Positions 45,864 through 57,943 of a DNA stretch of 64,000 nt are shown one piece after another. Positions within the stretch are counted from its first letter, which is position 1; every line of letters begins with the position of its first letter. The notes under the pieces were generated by a model. That model did not search any database. It was not told the DNA's origin and saw only the letters and a program-made list of their open reading frames with translations. Where the stretch lies: contig JADNRV010000066.1 in assembly GCA_015499995.1 (NCBI GenBank), forward strand, positions 206,265 through 270,264. The letters run 5' to 3'. The translations under genes and the position numbers were made by a program. Origin of the DNA: Flammula alnicola (Eukaryota > Basidiomycota > Agaricomycetes > Agaricales > Strophariaceae).

Positions 45864-46564
45864 ATGTTCCCAAGTAAAGCGCTATGGGAGGTAGTCTCTA
45901 AGCCCTTCAAGCGGTCCCAGCTTGGTTTGTTCGAAGGCAAGACAAAGCAATATGGAAACAATGTACCATTCTCAAAGCACAAAACTCGTCGATCGTGGTT
46001 GCCCAACGTCCAGCAAAAGCGCTTGCATTCCGAGGTTCTAGGAGACACCTTCCGCTTGAAGTTAACCACGAGAGCTCTGAGGACAATTCAGAAGGTCTTT
46101 TTTGTTTCCTTGATCCCTGAAAAAGTACTAAAGTTGTTGACAGAAAGGTGGTTTGGACAACTACCTGAAAACATCCTCCGGGGACCTGCTCGGGCACACC
46201 GGGATGCAGCTGCGTATAAAAGTTCTGGACAAGGAGTTGCAAAATAAGAGAGGGTGGTCGCACCCAAGGCAACCGCTCGACGCGCCTAGCTATCGGGACG
46301 AGAAAACTCACGCGCTACGCCGTCCGACTTTGTTGAGCGCGCGGTTCGCGAGAGAGATGGCTGCGAAGGTTTTGGGGAAAGAAGGACCCGCCAGGTGCGC
46401 CCAGTCGTGTTTCTTGCTCTACTGTTTTTTGCTGATTCTCGGACTACAGTGTCGCGGAGACCATTGCTTACCTACATCACTTGAGAATGCGCCGCCGGCC
46501 TAGCCTACCAGCATTGTTACCACCCAGATCCTCCTCATCGTCAAAAATTACACCTTCTAATTAG
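45864..46564 (+). CDS. Mitochondrial ribosomal protein bL28m
   Basis: Three exons (45864-46094, 46144-46394, 46450-46564) sum to 597 bases, 198 residues. The N-terminus MFPSKALWEVVSKPFKRSQL is basic and suits mitochondrial import. 'YGNNVPFSKHKTRRSWLPNV' and 'FRLKLTTRALRTIQK' match the bacterial L28 core (the N-x-V-S-x-x-x-x-R-T and L-R-x-x-T-R-x-L-R-x-I pattern). 'HTGMQLRIKVLDK' is the fungal mitochondrial extension. The C-terminal exon is basic and Ser/Pro-rich. The product is a structural protein of the mitoribosome large subunit. Confidence 0.85.
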
Positions 46565-48024
46565 AAAAATATTTATCGTTTCAACCATTATGAAGGTTCC
46601 CAAATTGCTGGATAGATTTTGCTGACTGGTGGGAGATATGTGGTTTTCGTCCTCTTCCTTGCCCTTCCGAGGTGTGCTATCTGTCGATTTGGATTCTCTT
46701 GTCTATCTCCTCGGTTTTTAGGCCCATGACGCACTAAAATATCCTGTTTTCCTCCCAGTTGAATCTTCTAGACCTTTCAGCCTTGGATAGGCAAGCTTAC
46801 TCAACAGGTGCGAATGTTATTTACTGTACAACCTTCGACCGAGAATTTCTGATCATCTTTGCGTTTCTTCCTTATCCAGGCCACTGCATGTATAACTTTG
46901 GTCACGCATGTATGTATCAACATCCCACAGGCTAGAGGGGCCCATTTCCTCGACTAAGAAGCTAACTTGACGATATTGATTCTTCGACATTGACATGAAG
47001 ATTTCGAAGTTCTGCAAATACCCTGACCCTTTCAATGAAAAGGTTTCAGTGATGTAAAATAATTTCATGAATTCAGATGTCGTTGGAGTCTAGATGCTGC
47101 CTGCGCTTATATGCACGCCTGGTGGATTTCCAGGAGCAGTGAGTGCACAGTATTTATTTAGATTTTTTAATCATTTGGCAAGTTTTATTTTTGGGCAGAT
47201 ATATGGGCAGATTAATGCTCGCGACTTGCGCTGTCGGAGATGTGGTTATAAATGGACCGCCTAGGTGGAAAATTCCCTGCCTATGCGTGAATTGACTCAG
47301 CAATGCCGCTACACTACCGAGTTACGTCTCCCAGAAACACAGTAGGAATCCATTTGGGGCTGAAGATGTATTGTCAACTTATTGATATATTGACCCTTCA
47401 AGTAGCGCTAACATGCAGCTTCGAAGTTCTGTGAAGACTGCGGCTTTGTTCTATTCCGCTGCCGAGCCGTTGTATGCAAAAGCCCCGTGTGGCGAGCGGG
47501 TTATGTTCTGAGCAAACGTCTGCCCATGGATTTTTAGTAGGAAATATTTTTTCTCCGCTGCTCTCCCATCTGATTCTTCACCTATTGAAAGAACGGATGT
47601 TTCTCCTCGCAGTGCCTCTGTCCTCGGCATGGAATGACCGCGCGTAAACGGAGACCATGGGATTGGATGATGTCGAAGAACATTTCGAGAAATAATTCCC
47701 GTTGGGTTTTAAGGCCACGTGAGGCCACGATATTCAGATTCTTGTGTTGCCTGAGAGCTGAGTGCCCCGTGGCGAGTGATGTGATGGTGAGTTACCTATT
47801 ATTACCTGCCTTATTTCTGTGCTCCACCAGGGTCATTTCTCACTCTAATATCCATATTTGTGTCGACTTTCGGGGCGACGCGTTCCTGCATGACATGCAT
47901 CTGCTGACTCGCAAGACTCCTGAGTCATGATACTGCAGGGAAGACAGCTAGGATGCCCATATACCAGGCTGCCGACGGCTACATAAAGGATGGGCAATTT
48001 CGAACCTTTTGCCCCACATTCGAG
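46565..48024. other. Intergenic before carboxylesterase 1
   Basis: No gene supported. From about 47411 the sequence is the upstream part of the esterase duplication unit. The rest shows AT-rich spacer. A plus frame at 47634-47930 recurs in the second copy (52333-52566) but with shifted ends, so it is not a conserved protein. Confidence 0.45.
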
Positions 48025-50509
48025 ATGTTGCTCCTCGCTGCTGGACTTCTCGGGATCCTGTCGCTCGTTCATGCTGCACCTGAGATACAGCTGGGTAAAA
48101 CCACGCTAGTCGGGAGAGACATAACCGAGCTCGAGCTAGATTTCTTTGGCGGTATGATCCTTGAATTTTTCATAGAATTTCGAGACTAATCGTGTTCATC
48201 TGTAGGTATTCCTTTCGCCGAACCGCCTCTTGGAAATTTGCGCCTGAGACCTCCAGTTCTGAAAACAACCCTAGATGTTGCAACATTCGACGCGAGTAAC
48301 TTTGGCAAAGGTTGCCTTCAATCCGTGAGTGAATATGTGAACCTCTTTTGTTGCGGGTCTTCTCACACGATCTGAAGAGTTCTGTGACGACGTTCTCAGA
48401 AGACTGTTTGACCATCAATGTCTATCGACCTTCAGGGTTGCAGTCCAGCGCGAAGCTCCCTGTCGTAAGCGGCACTATATCTTGAAACGAGTTCTAACAC
48501 AGCTGACACACCTGATCCCAGCTGTTCTGGACGTATGTATTTTTAAAATCGTCCATCGATGTCTGATTGATAACTTGGTGCTACATAGTTATGGCGGTGG
48601 TTTCGACGGCGGAGAAGCAGCTATGTTCAATGCGAGTGCTATCGTAGCGCAAAGTGTCGCTCGGGCAAGTTAAGCCGTTGATCTGGAAATATCCCCGAGC
48701 TAAGACTGTTTGCTGAAGGGAACTCCGCTGGTGTATGTTAATTTTAATTATCGTCTGGGACCACTAGGTTTCCCTCAAGGCCAGGAAGGTGCTAAAAAGC
48801 TTTTCATATAACATTTTTTATTATACTCACATGATAACCTCTCAGCTGACAATCGTGGTGCTTTGAACCTCGCGCTCAAGGATCAATTGGCAGCGTTGGA
48901 ATGGATTCAGGCGAACATCGAGGCTTTTGGCGGCGACAAGACCAAGGTAAGCACAGTCCACCGCCTTCGCTATTAAACTATCCAACCGTTCTTAGGTGAC
49001 TGTATTTGGTGAAAGTGCCGGGGCGATCATGACCGCGGTTCTATTCTTGAACTCGCCTATTGAGAAACTGGCAAGAGCTGCGGTGCGTAAGGCTGAAGGC
49101 CAAATTTGATTTCTTTCCTCGTTTCTTCTCGAAGATATTTGAGTCGGGATCCGCGGCAAGTCCAATGGAATTCAAGGCAGCACGCCGAGAGATTGACTGG
49201 CAGAACTTTGTGTCGGGGGTCCCGTCATGCGCATCCTTGGCCACATCTGGGAATACGTTTGACTGCTTGAGAAAGGCTAACAGCACAGAAGTGTTCTCCG
49301 GCGTCGTTACCGCACTTGCGAAGGCTCCTGAAGAGTTCGGCTTTGATCCTACGATTGATGGACCAGGCGGCCTATTCCCAGATATTGCATCGCGACTTTT
49401 GTCGAAAGGTCACTTCGCTCGGTTGCCTTTCATCGCTGGCACGAACTTAGATGAAGGCAAGTATTTCCCTTTAAAAAGCAAGATATACACTGTAGTACAT
49501 AGCACTCACGAATATATACGCAGGTACCATCTTCACATCTACGAATCCGCCTGATCTGAGTGTTGCCGGTATTCGGGCCGGCATCATCGCCAACTTTTCT
49601 CCACCTCTCGTATCCCAAGCCGATCTTCAGCAGACTGCCGACAGATTGCTCGATTTATACCCTGATGACCCTTCCGTTGGATCGCCCTTCAACACTGGCA
49701 ACCAAACTTTCGGACTACCCTCCGGCTTCAAACAACAAGCTGCTCTCCGTTGAGTTGTATTTCTCTATACGTTCAAGTCTGTAATCGCTAACAATCATCA
49801 TGTATCACGAAATAGTGGGTGATCTGAGTTTCCAATCGCAGCGCAGAAGTTGGATACAGACTGCCAGTCGAGCAGGAGTAAAGACATTTGGCTATCTGTT
49901 CACTCAGCCCCAACCAACCAACCCTGCAGCGGAAGGAGGTATGTATACGCATTTACACTATGGTCACCCGTGTATTTATCCGAGTCTTAATGTTCTTTCC
50001 AACAGTATCTCACGGCTCAGAATTATTGTTCATCTATGGCGCCCCTCCTGATACCTCAGCCTCTGCTCTTCATCTCAGCAGTGTCATGATTGACTATTGG
50101 GTCTCATTCGCGACGAGCCTCGATCCCAACGATGGTCTCGGCAATCCTCGTAAGTGGCACATGATTTACTTGAATGTTAGGTTGCTCATATCTTTATCCC
50201 TATAGGTCCCTTATGGGCTCAATACGCCCCCACAAACGAGGTTTGATCTAGGATTTTCTGATTCATATCTGCCGACTGACTTCGATTTATGTACTATTTA
50301 GGTCTTGTTGCAGCTGAATGGTGACAACACTACCCTGATCCCAGACGATTATCGGAAAGAACAAATCGATTTCATCAATTCGGACCCCACTGTCTTCCAT
50401 CACCGTCGCTCTTTGAAAATAAGGAATTGATATAGGTTAGAGATGTGGTTGAAATCCCTTGGCGTACTGACAGCTGGGACTTGGACTTACGTCACGAATA
50501 GTAAATGAA
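47411..50509 (+). repeat. Carboxylesterase tandem duplication, copy A
   Basis: This unit matches about 52106-55227 with only scattered differences over more than 3 kb, including introns, 600 bases of upstream sequence and about 80 bases past the stop codon. The shared left edge begins 'acatgcagcttcgaagttctg'. High intron similarity shows a recent duplication. Confidence 0.85.
48025..50430 (+). CDS. Secreted type-B carboxylesterase/lipase, copy 1
   Basis: About a dozen exons, some 545 residues. The signal peptide is MLLLAAGLLGILSLVHAAPE. 'GIPFAEPPLGNLRLRPP' is the type-B N-terminal signature and 'SEDCLTINVYRPSG' the second one. 'YGGGFDGGEA' forms the oxyanion hole. The nucleophile Ser is in 'VTVFGESAGAIMTAVLFLNS' (Ser codon at 49014). 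The acid residue is in 'IAGTNLDEG' or its surroundings, and the catalytic His is probably in 'VSHGSELLFIYG'. The family hydrolyses esters of fatty acids, sterols or aromatic acids outside the cell; substrate is not predictable here. One intron (48665-48718) is GC-AG. The exon before 'SEDCLT' begins at 'AGTTCT' after acceptor 'ctgaag'; a nearer AG would break the frame. Confidence 0.87.
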
Positions 50510-51650
50510 CGAGTTATGTTTGCGAATTAGCAAGATAAAGCAACGATGCCGAAGTGCAAATACTCCAAAAACTCATCCCAACTTTCAAGAGCCTCTATAG
50601 AACATGCACATCTCCCGAGATCCAAAGAATCTCTTCGTCCGCCTCGCCCTGCTATAGTAATATTTCAGACAAACCGGCTCTCGTGCCAATAGCTCACCCC
50701 ACGAGGTGCTGACTGGGTCAAATACACTGGGATGGCCGATGGCATGTCAACTTGGCTTGCTTTCATGCTTTTCAAATGCTATCTGCGAGACGGTGCAGCG
50801 CCACGCGTCAAAATCTGGAAAACGAGGGGCTCGTTAGAACTTAGAAGATATGTGGATGAGCATCGTTGACATCGGTGCCTTGCACCAACATCGGTCCCTT
50901 CTACGAATTATTAAGCCAAACTCCAGACGAAAGTATGTAGGTAGTTCTATGGGTCATTATGCATTATGCATCTGTCAGCCGTCGACCTTTGTTCTCAACC
51001 TTCCTCGTCAGCAGAGTCATTCGTTGCAATATTAAAGAGAACGCTAAGTAACATCCTTTAGAACACATACTAATTTCTGTTAACTTAAATCTACTTTGAT
51101 TGGGTAGTGTTTTATCTATATTCCCCTCGAACAAAGGATATGAACTGGTATTTGAGGGATCACGAGACTGCGGAGGTGTAGAAAGGTGAAGGGATATTAA
51201 TCCAAGTAATGGCAAACACGACGCGAACGATGTCCCCACACGACGCCAGATAACCCGCTTTGCAGATAGATCACACAAGGTTGAAGGGGGAGCCTCACTG
51301 ACGCTCTCTTGCCTCTCTCCTCGCTTACCTCGCCACATCCACCAAAGTAGGCAGTTCCGATCAGTCCGTCAAAAAAAATCCCGAACGTTCCCACGAAACT
51401 TCAATCCTTCATGGCAGATTTTTTGAAAATTGATTCAAAGTGCTTGAACTCTACACAAGGCATACCTAATTCCAGGAATATAAAAAATATGACGTGAAGG
51501 GTCGATGCCCCTCGCAAAAATCGAGAAGTTTGGGTGCAAGAATGGGGGAGAATTGTGTTCCGGCGTTTTTGTGCTGACCTTTGGCCGTAGAGTCTTAAAA
51601 ATAAGTATGCGCAAACAAACTGACGCGTTACACTGAATCAGTGAATGCGG
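50431..51650. other. Intergenic between the two esterase units
   Basis: After the end of copy A (about 50509) there are about 1.1 kb with no supported gene. Short frames (50850-51035 plus, 50964-51338 minus) lack motifs. The stretch ends at the hAT-like element. Confidence 0.4.
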
Positions 51651-52091
51651 GCAGTGGTGTCAATGACCCGGGTCATGACCGGTCAGGCCGGGGTCAGGCC
51701 AAAAAGGGGTCAAAAAAGGTCAATCTGGACTGACCGGTCAAAGGAAAAGGGTGGGAATTAGATGAGCTCAGTGAAAACAGGCGAAATAACCGCCCATTGG
51801 TAGTTATTCGCCACGGAATTCGGTCAAATCAATTGAATGTCATTACTCTGAAGTTTTGTACAGGTTTTATACTTGTTTCTCAGTTGTGATATGGTGGAAA
51901 TGGTGATGAAGCTGCGTTGATGCTAGGTCAGTGCTGAACCGACACATTTTCCGTGACCTGTCAAACCCAGCGGATGTAGAAGCTGCGTGACTGTTGACCT
52001 CTTTGACCGGTCAACCTGACCGGGTCAAATTGGCCTGACCCGAATTTCGGCCTGACCTTTTCGACCGGGTCAAGGAGGTCAAGACACCACT
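51651..52091. mobile_element. Non-autonomous hAT-like element (MITE)
   Basis: About 440 bases bounded by a terminal inverted repeat: 'agtggtgtc' from 51653 and its reverse complement 'gacaccact' ending at 52091. An 8-base direct repeat 'gaatgcgg' flanks it (51643-51650 and 52092-52099), the target-site length of hAT transposons. Both ends are packed with GGTCA/TGACC pentamers, often as the palindrome 'tgaccggtca', which resembles the subterminal transposase-binding repeats of hAT elements. No transposase is encoded. The left end carries two extra bases (gc) relative to a perfect repeat. Confidence 0.75.
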
Positions 52092-52105
52092 GAATGCGGC
52101 TACTG

Positions 52106-55100
52106 ACATGCAGCTTCGAAGTTCTGTGAGGACTCCGGCTTTGTTCTGTTCCGCTGCCGGGCCTGCAAAGCCCCATGTGGTGAGCGGGGTATGGCTGCGC
52201 GTTCTGAGCAAATTTCTGCCCGTGGATTTTCAGTAGGAGATATTTTTTCTCCACTGCTCTCTCATCTGATTCTCCACCTATTGAAAGAACGGATCTTAGT
52301 ACTCCTCGCACTGCCTCTGTCCTCGACATGGAATGACCGCGCGTAAACGGAGACCATGGGATTGGATGATGTCGAAGAACATTTCGAGAAATAATTCCCA
52401 TTGGGTTTTAAGGCCACGTGAGGCCATGATATTCAGATTCTTGTCACTTGTGTTGCCTGAGAGCCGGGTGCCCCGTAGGCGGATGGTGAGTTACCTATTA
52501 TTACCTGCCTTATTTCTGTGCTCCACAAGGCTCATTTCTCACTCTAATATCCAAGACGCACCTTGAAGATCATATTTGTGTAGATTTTCGGGGCAACGCC
52601 TTCCTGCATGACATGTATCTGCTGACTCACAAGACTCCTGAGCGATGACACTGCAGGGAAGACAGCTGGGATGCCCATATACCAGGATGCTGATGGCTAC
52701 ATAAAGAGTGGGAGAAGATGGGCAATTTCGAACCTTTTGCCCCACATTCAAGATGTTGCTCCTCGCTGCTGGACTTCTCGGGATCCTGTCGCTCGCTCAT
52801 GCTGCACCTGAGATACAGCTGGGTAAAACCACGCTAGTCGGGAGAGACATAACCGAGCTCAAGCTAGATTTCTTTGGCGGTATGATCCTTGAATTTTTCA
52901 TAGAATTTCGAGACTAATCGTGTTCATTTGTAGGTATTCCTTTCGCCGAACCGCCTCTTGGAAATTTGCGCCTGAGACCTCCAGTTCTGAAAACAACCCT
53001 AGGTGTTGCAACATTCGACGCGAGTAACTTTGGAAAAGGTTGCCTTCAATCCGTGAGTGAATAGAACCTCCTTTGTTGCGGGTCTTCTTACACGATCTGA
53101 AGAGCTCTTCTGTGACGACGTTCTCGGAAGACTGTTTGACCATCAATGTCTATCGACCTTCAGGGTTGCAGTCCAGCGCGAAGCTCCCTGTCGTAAGCGG
53201 CACTATATCTTAGAAACGAGTTCTAACACAGCTGACACACCTGATCCCAGCTGTTCTGGACGTATGTATTTTTAAAATCGTTCCTCAATGTCTGATTGAT
53301 AACTTGATGCTACATAGTTATGGCGGTGGTTTCGACGGCGGAGAAGCATCTATTTACAATGCGAGTGCTATCGTAGCGCAAAGTGTTGCTCGGGCAAGTT
53401 AAGCCGTTGATCTAGAAATATCCCCAAGCTAAGACTGTTTGGTGAAGGGAACTCCGCTGGTGTATGTTAATTTTAATTATCGTCTGGGCCCACTAGGTTT
53501 CCCTCAAGGCCAGGAAGGTGCTAAAAGCTTTTCATATAACATTTTTTATTATCCTCACACGATAATTTCTCAGCTGACAATCGTGGTGCTTTGAACCTCG
53601 CGCTCAAGGATCAATTGGCAGCGTTGGAATGGGTTCAGGCGAACATCGAGGCTTTTGGCGGCGACAAGACCAAGGTAAGCACAGGCCACCACCTTCGCTA
53701 TTAAACGATCCAACCGTTCTTAGGTGACTGTATTTGGTGAAAGTGCCGGAGCGATCATGACCGCGGTTCTATTCTTGAACTCGCCTATTGAGAAACTGGC
53801 AAGAGCTGCGGTGCGTAATGCCGAAGGCTAAAATTTATGTGTCCTCATTTCTTCTCGAAGATATTTGAGTCGGGATCCGCAGCAAGTGCACTGGAATTCA
53901 AGGCAGCACGCCGAGAGATTGACTGGCAGAACTTTGTGTCGGGGGTCCCGTCATGCGCATCCTTGGCCACATCTGGGAATACGTTTGACTGCTTGAGAAA
54001 GGCCAACAGTACAGAAATGTTCTCCGGCGTCATTACGGCACTTGCGGAGGCCCCTGAAGCGTTCGGGTTTGATCCTACGATTGATGGACCAGGCGGCCTA
54101 TTTCCAGATATTGCATCGCGACTTTTGTCGAAAGGTCACTTCGCTCGGTTGCCTTTCATCGCTGGCACGAACTTAGACGAAGGCAAGTGTTTCCCTTCAA
54201 AAAGCAAGATATACACTGTAGTATATAGCACTCACGGGTATATACGCAGGTACCCTCTTTACATCTACGAATCCAACTGATCTGAGTGTTGCCGGTATTC
54301 GGGCCAACATCATCGCCAGCTATTCTCCACCTCTCGTGTCCCAAGCCGATCTTCAGCAGACTGCCGACAGATTGCTCGAATTATACCCTGATGACCCCTC
54401 TGTTGGATCGCCCTTCAACACTGGCAACCAAACTTTCGGACTACCCTCCGGCTTCAAACAAGAAGCTGCTCTCTGTTGAGTTGTATTTCTCTATACGCTC
54501 AAGTCTGTAATTGCTGACAATCATCATATATCGCGAAATAGTGGGTGATCTGAGTTTCCAATCGCAGCGCAGAAGTTGGATACAGACTGCCAGTCGAACA
54601 GGAGTGAAGACGTTTGGCTATCTGTTCACTCAGCCTCAACCAACCAACCCTGCAGCGGAAGGAGGTATGTATACGCATTTACACTATGGTCACCCGTGTA
54701 TTTATCCGAAATCTTCTTCCCAACAGTATCTCACGGCTCAGAAGTGTTCTTCGTCTACGGCGCCCCTCCTGATACCTCAGCCTCTGCTCTTCATCTCAGC
54801 AGTGTCATGATTGACTATTGGGTCTCATTCGCGACGAGCCTCGATCCCAACGATGGTCTCGGCAATCCTCGTAAGTGGCACATGGTTTGCTTGAATGTTA
54901 GGTTGCTTATATCTTCATCGCTATAGGTCCCTTATGGGCTCAATACACCCCCACAAACGAGGTTTGATCTAGCATTTTCTGATTCATATCTGCCGACTGA
55001 CTTCGATTTATGTACTATTTAGGTCTTGTTGCAGCTGAATGGTGACAACACTACCCTGATCCCAGACGATTATCGGAAAGAACAAATCGATTTCATCAAT

Positions 55101-55227
55101 TCGGACCCCACTGTCTTCCATCACCGTCGCTCTTTGAAAATAAGGAATTGATGAGGTTAGAGATGTGTTGAAATCCTTGGCGTACTGACAGCTGGGACTC
55201 GTACTTGCGTCACGAATAGTAAATGAA
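52106..55227 (+). repeat. Carboxylesterase tandem duplication, copy B
   Basis: Second copy of the unit at about 47411-50509, offset by roughly 4.7 kb. The left edge lies only about 7 bases from the target-site repeat of the hAT-like element. Confidence 0.85.
52753..55151 (+). CDS. Secreted type-B carboxylesterase/lipase, copy 2
   Basis: Near-identical paralogue of the gene at 48025-50430 with the same exon plan. It retains the signal peptide, 'GIPFAEPPLGNLRLRPP', 'SEDCLTINVYRPSG', 'YGGGFDGGEA', 'FGESAGAIMT' and the His-containing 'VSHGSEVFFVYG'. It has one extra Ser codon before 'VTTFSEDC', and some changes such as 'EASIYNAS' for 'EAAMFNAS'. The GC-AG intron is conserved (53394-53447). All junctions keep frame, so both copies could encode active enzyme. 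Confidence 0.87.
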
Positions 55228-56030
55228 ACCAACAGTTTTGCGAGAGAAGGATAATCGAGAGATCAAGGAATGTTCCAGTCTGCTACAATGTTTGCTCCAC
55301 TCAATTAAGTAGTACTTCCCTAAATGAGTACTTCTTGGAGGCATTGAGGCCAGGCCACAATTCTAGGATTCGCCAATCAGTAGAACTCCGTTTTTGACTG
55401 AGCGGGAAGCCATGGCCTTCTCAGATGCCCAGCTCTGGCGTTTGTGGTAAGAATTTGTTTCGAGTTAGTACAATAAGTTCCTCGATTCTTCAAATGGGCG
55501 CTAATTTCATATGCGAGTACAATATATCTGTTTATTCTAGAACACCTGATAATTCGCGAAGCGCCCTCCACTTTGCTGGCACTTCGACACCTAGTCCGTT
55601 CAGAATCTGTGCTTCGATCCTGCAGAGAAAGAGCTGTACGACCTATGGGTTTAAATCTAAGGCTGCGCCGTTTCTGTTGAACGCATGGACTTCTATTCGA
55701 TTGTATGTATTCTCTAAGTCCGCAGTGATCCGTTGCGACAATGCTCCTACGATTCATGGACAGGATGAAATGGTATTTCAGAGAAGCCAATTTGAGCTCC
55801 CGGGGCCCAGCACAGTCTTTCGCATAAAAATCATGACCAATGTCATGCTTTCGGCTGTTCGGGGCACTCAGGGCATGCACCTTGTGGCTGTCCAGCCTAT
55901 CATGGGAAAGGCCAAACATACTTCGAACCTTGAAAGCTTGACGGCCTGTGGCATAAACGAGGGAATGTCCACCCATGTTTACTATATAACCAGTCATCAT
56001 TTAAAACGTCCATCTCCATCCCTTTCTGTC
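55152..56030. other. Intergenic before the RTA1-type gene
   Basis: The first 75 bases belong to the esterase unit. The rest contains long open frames on both strands (plus from 55425, minus 55377-56000). The plus frame runs into the RTA1 start, but the signal-like M at 56031 is the better start, and the upstream part has no motif. Confidence 0.45.
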
Positions 56031-57309
56031 ATGCACCGTCTGTCTGTACTGTTCCTTCTGGTCGAGCTGATATCCTACACTGGTGCTGCTCAACAGACAA
56101 AGCCTCCTCGTCCTGATCCATTCGTTGACCCTAAGCATGATCCATATAATATTCTCAAGTACATCGCCTCAGACACTCTGGCGGCCATTGCATTCTGTAA
56201 GCTCTCACGAATCTAAAGTATCATTGTGCCCCTGGTTCATTCTGATGTCATAATTCGAAGCGCTCGTCCTTTTAGTCGCAATTGCACAGACGTGGTTCAT
56301 GAAAAAATGGGGCGCCAAATGGATGATGTCTATGACGATAGGAGCATATTGTGCATAAACCACTAATACCTTTTTGACTTTGGGAAGACTAATGCGGAAT
56401 TCTAGGTTTTGCCTTCGGAATTGGTACCCGCTTTGGGCTGCATATCCATCCACAATCTCTGGGGATCTATATCGTTGGAAACACCTTCGTCGTTCTTTCG
56501 GTGAGATATATATGCGCCTTTCGGGTTTTTTACTCACATATTTCTACTATCTAGCCATGTGCCTTCATTGCTGCAGATTACGTGCTGCTCGGTCGACTCG
56601 CCAGACACCTTGATGCGGACAAACATCTTCTCTTTGTGTCTAGTCGGAGGCTCACATTTGCATTTGTGATGTCGGATTTGGTGACATTCTTCATCCAGGT
56701 CAGCGTCAGCGTCAAATTGTTGGATTCACTATCAATACTGATTCCATGTCTACTATCTAGGCTTCCGGAGGCGGCCTGTCGGCTTCCGCGGTAAATAATC
56801 CACAGATGGCATTAATAGGCGCCCGTGTAAGTCCTTTGACGACTATTCATGGTAGTAGAACCATCTCACACCCCTTCAGGTATTCCTTGGTGGTCTTATT
56901 GCGCAGTTGCTCTCGTTCGGTGTGTTTTGGTGTCTATACCTGGTCTTCCTCTACCGTGTTCGCAAATACAATCCGGAGATCTGGTCAATGGATAAAAGCA
57001 AAGCATGGTACAACTCTTGGCTTGCTCTGGCGACCGCATTGTTTATTAGCTGTATCGGGATCTTGGTGTGTCGCAAAGATCCCTCGTGTATCATGGATCT
57101 GAAAGCTAATTCTTATTCTTGCCCTTCAGATTCGATCAGGCTTCAGGGTTGCGGAGTTGTCTCAGGGCTTCCAAGGCCACCTCGCAACAACTGAGCCTTT
57201 TTTTTATGGACTGGACACACTGCCCCTTTTTATTGCTATTGCTGTGTATATCCCTTTCTGGCCAGGACGGTTCCTCGGAAAGCCCAACGCCCCGAGGAGA
57301 TTTTATTGA
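56031..57309 (+). CDS. RTA1-family lipid-translocating exporter
   Basis: A multi-exon gene of roughly 310 residues. MHRLSVLFLLVELISYTGAA is a signal peptide or first helix. The body has seven hydrophobic segments. Family motifs are 'AIAQTWFMKKWGAKWMM', 'GIGTRFGLHIHPQSLGIYIV', 'VLLGRLARHLDAD', 'FVMSDLVTFFIQASGGGLSA' and 'LLSFGVFWCLYLVFLYRV', then 'VAELSQGFQGHLATTEPFFY' near the C-terminus ('E-x-x-Q-G', 'E-x-F-F-Y'). RTA1/RTM1/Rsb1 proteins are seven-helix membrane proteins linked to resistance to aminocholesterol or toxic lipids and to sphingoid-base export. All junctions keep frame; the stop is TGA at 57307. Confidence 0.85.
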
Positions 57310-57943
57310 GGAGCGCTTAGACTGGAAGAAGGGCGCAGGATCGTTCGGACGTTAGAATGGTGTCGTTTATAATCAGTATCGTACTACGCATACATGCATT
57401 TACCGTTTATAAGTAGTGCGAGGCCCAAGAAGCTCAGGATTTCGTATTCGCCTGTGGCAGATTTGAGGGTCAAATTTTAGAAGAAAAAAATCATTCTAAG
57501 GCTAATTTTCGATTACAAAACCGCCTCCTCTGGCGTTTTGGTCGAAATACGCCATTCATCAGATCTATAAGTGTATGATTATTGCAAACCCCTCGCGTAG
57601 GCGACGGAAGCTAGACTAATGTACCAGGATGGAGCAACGGAATATGATACCCTGCGGTATCGGTAAGCGAACGAAACGAATCAAAGGCGAATAATTATCG
57701 TGAAAGTAGTCGTGAAATATGTATATCTAGAGCATGAAGCTGGTATAAGTATCGTGAGTGGAACGAACTCAAAATATACAAGACATGGGGCACGAAACCA
57801 CAAAACAACAAAACAAAGCAAGAAAGTCGAATACGAATGGGAAAGTAGTGTGTCGGTCCTCAGACGACGACGACGAAGATGAGGCTATTTTCACACACAG
57901 AGAGAGAGAAAGGAAATGAATAAATACAAGTAATACATGCAAC
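57310..57943. other. Intergenic between convergent RTA1 and NT-C2 genes
   Basis: 3' flanking sequence. A plus frame at 57700-57882 is Lys/Arg/Glu-rich and has no motif. Confidence 0.4.

Noticed and set aside
45617..46069. Minus-strand frame of 150 codons
   Set aside because: Antisense to the bL28m first exon, whose plus-strand reading is conserved.
55377..56000. Minus-strand frame of 207 codons before the RTA1 gene
   Set aside because: It has no motif and low protein-like character, and lies in the promoter side of the RTA1 gene.
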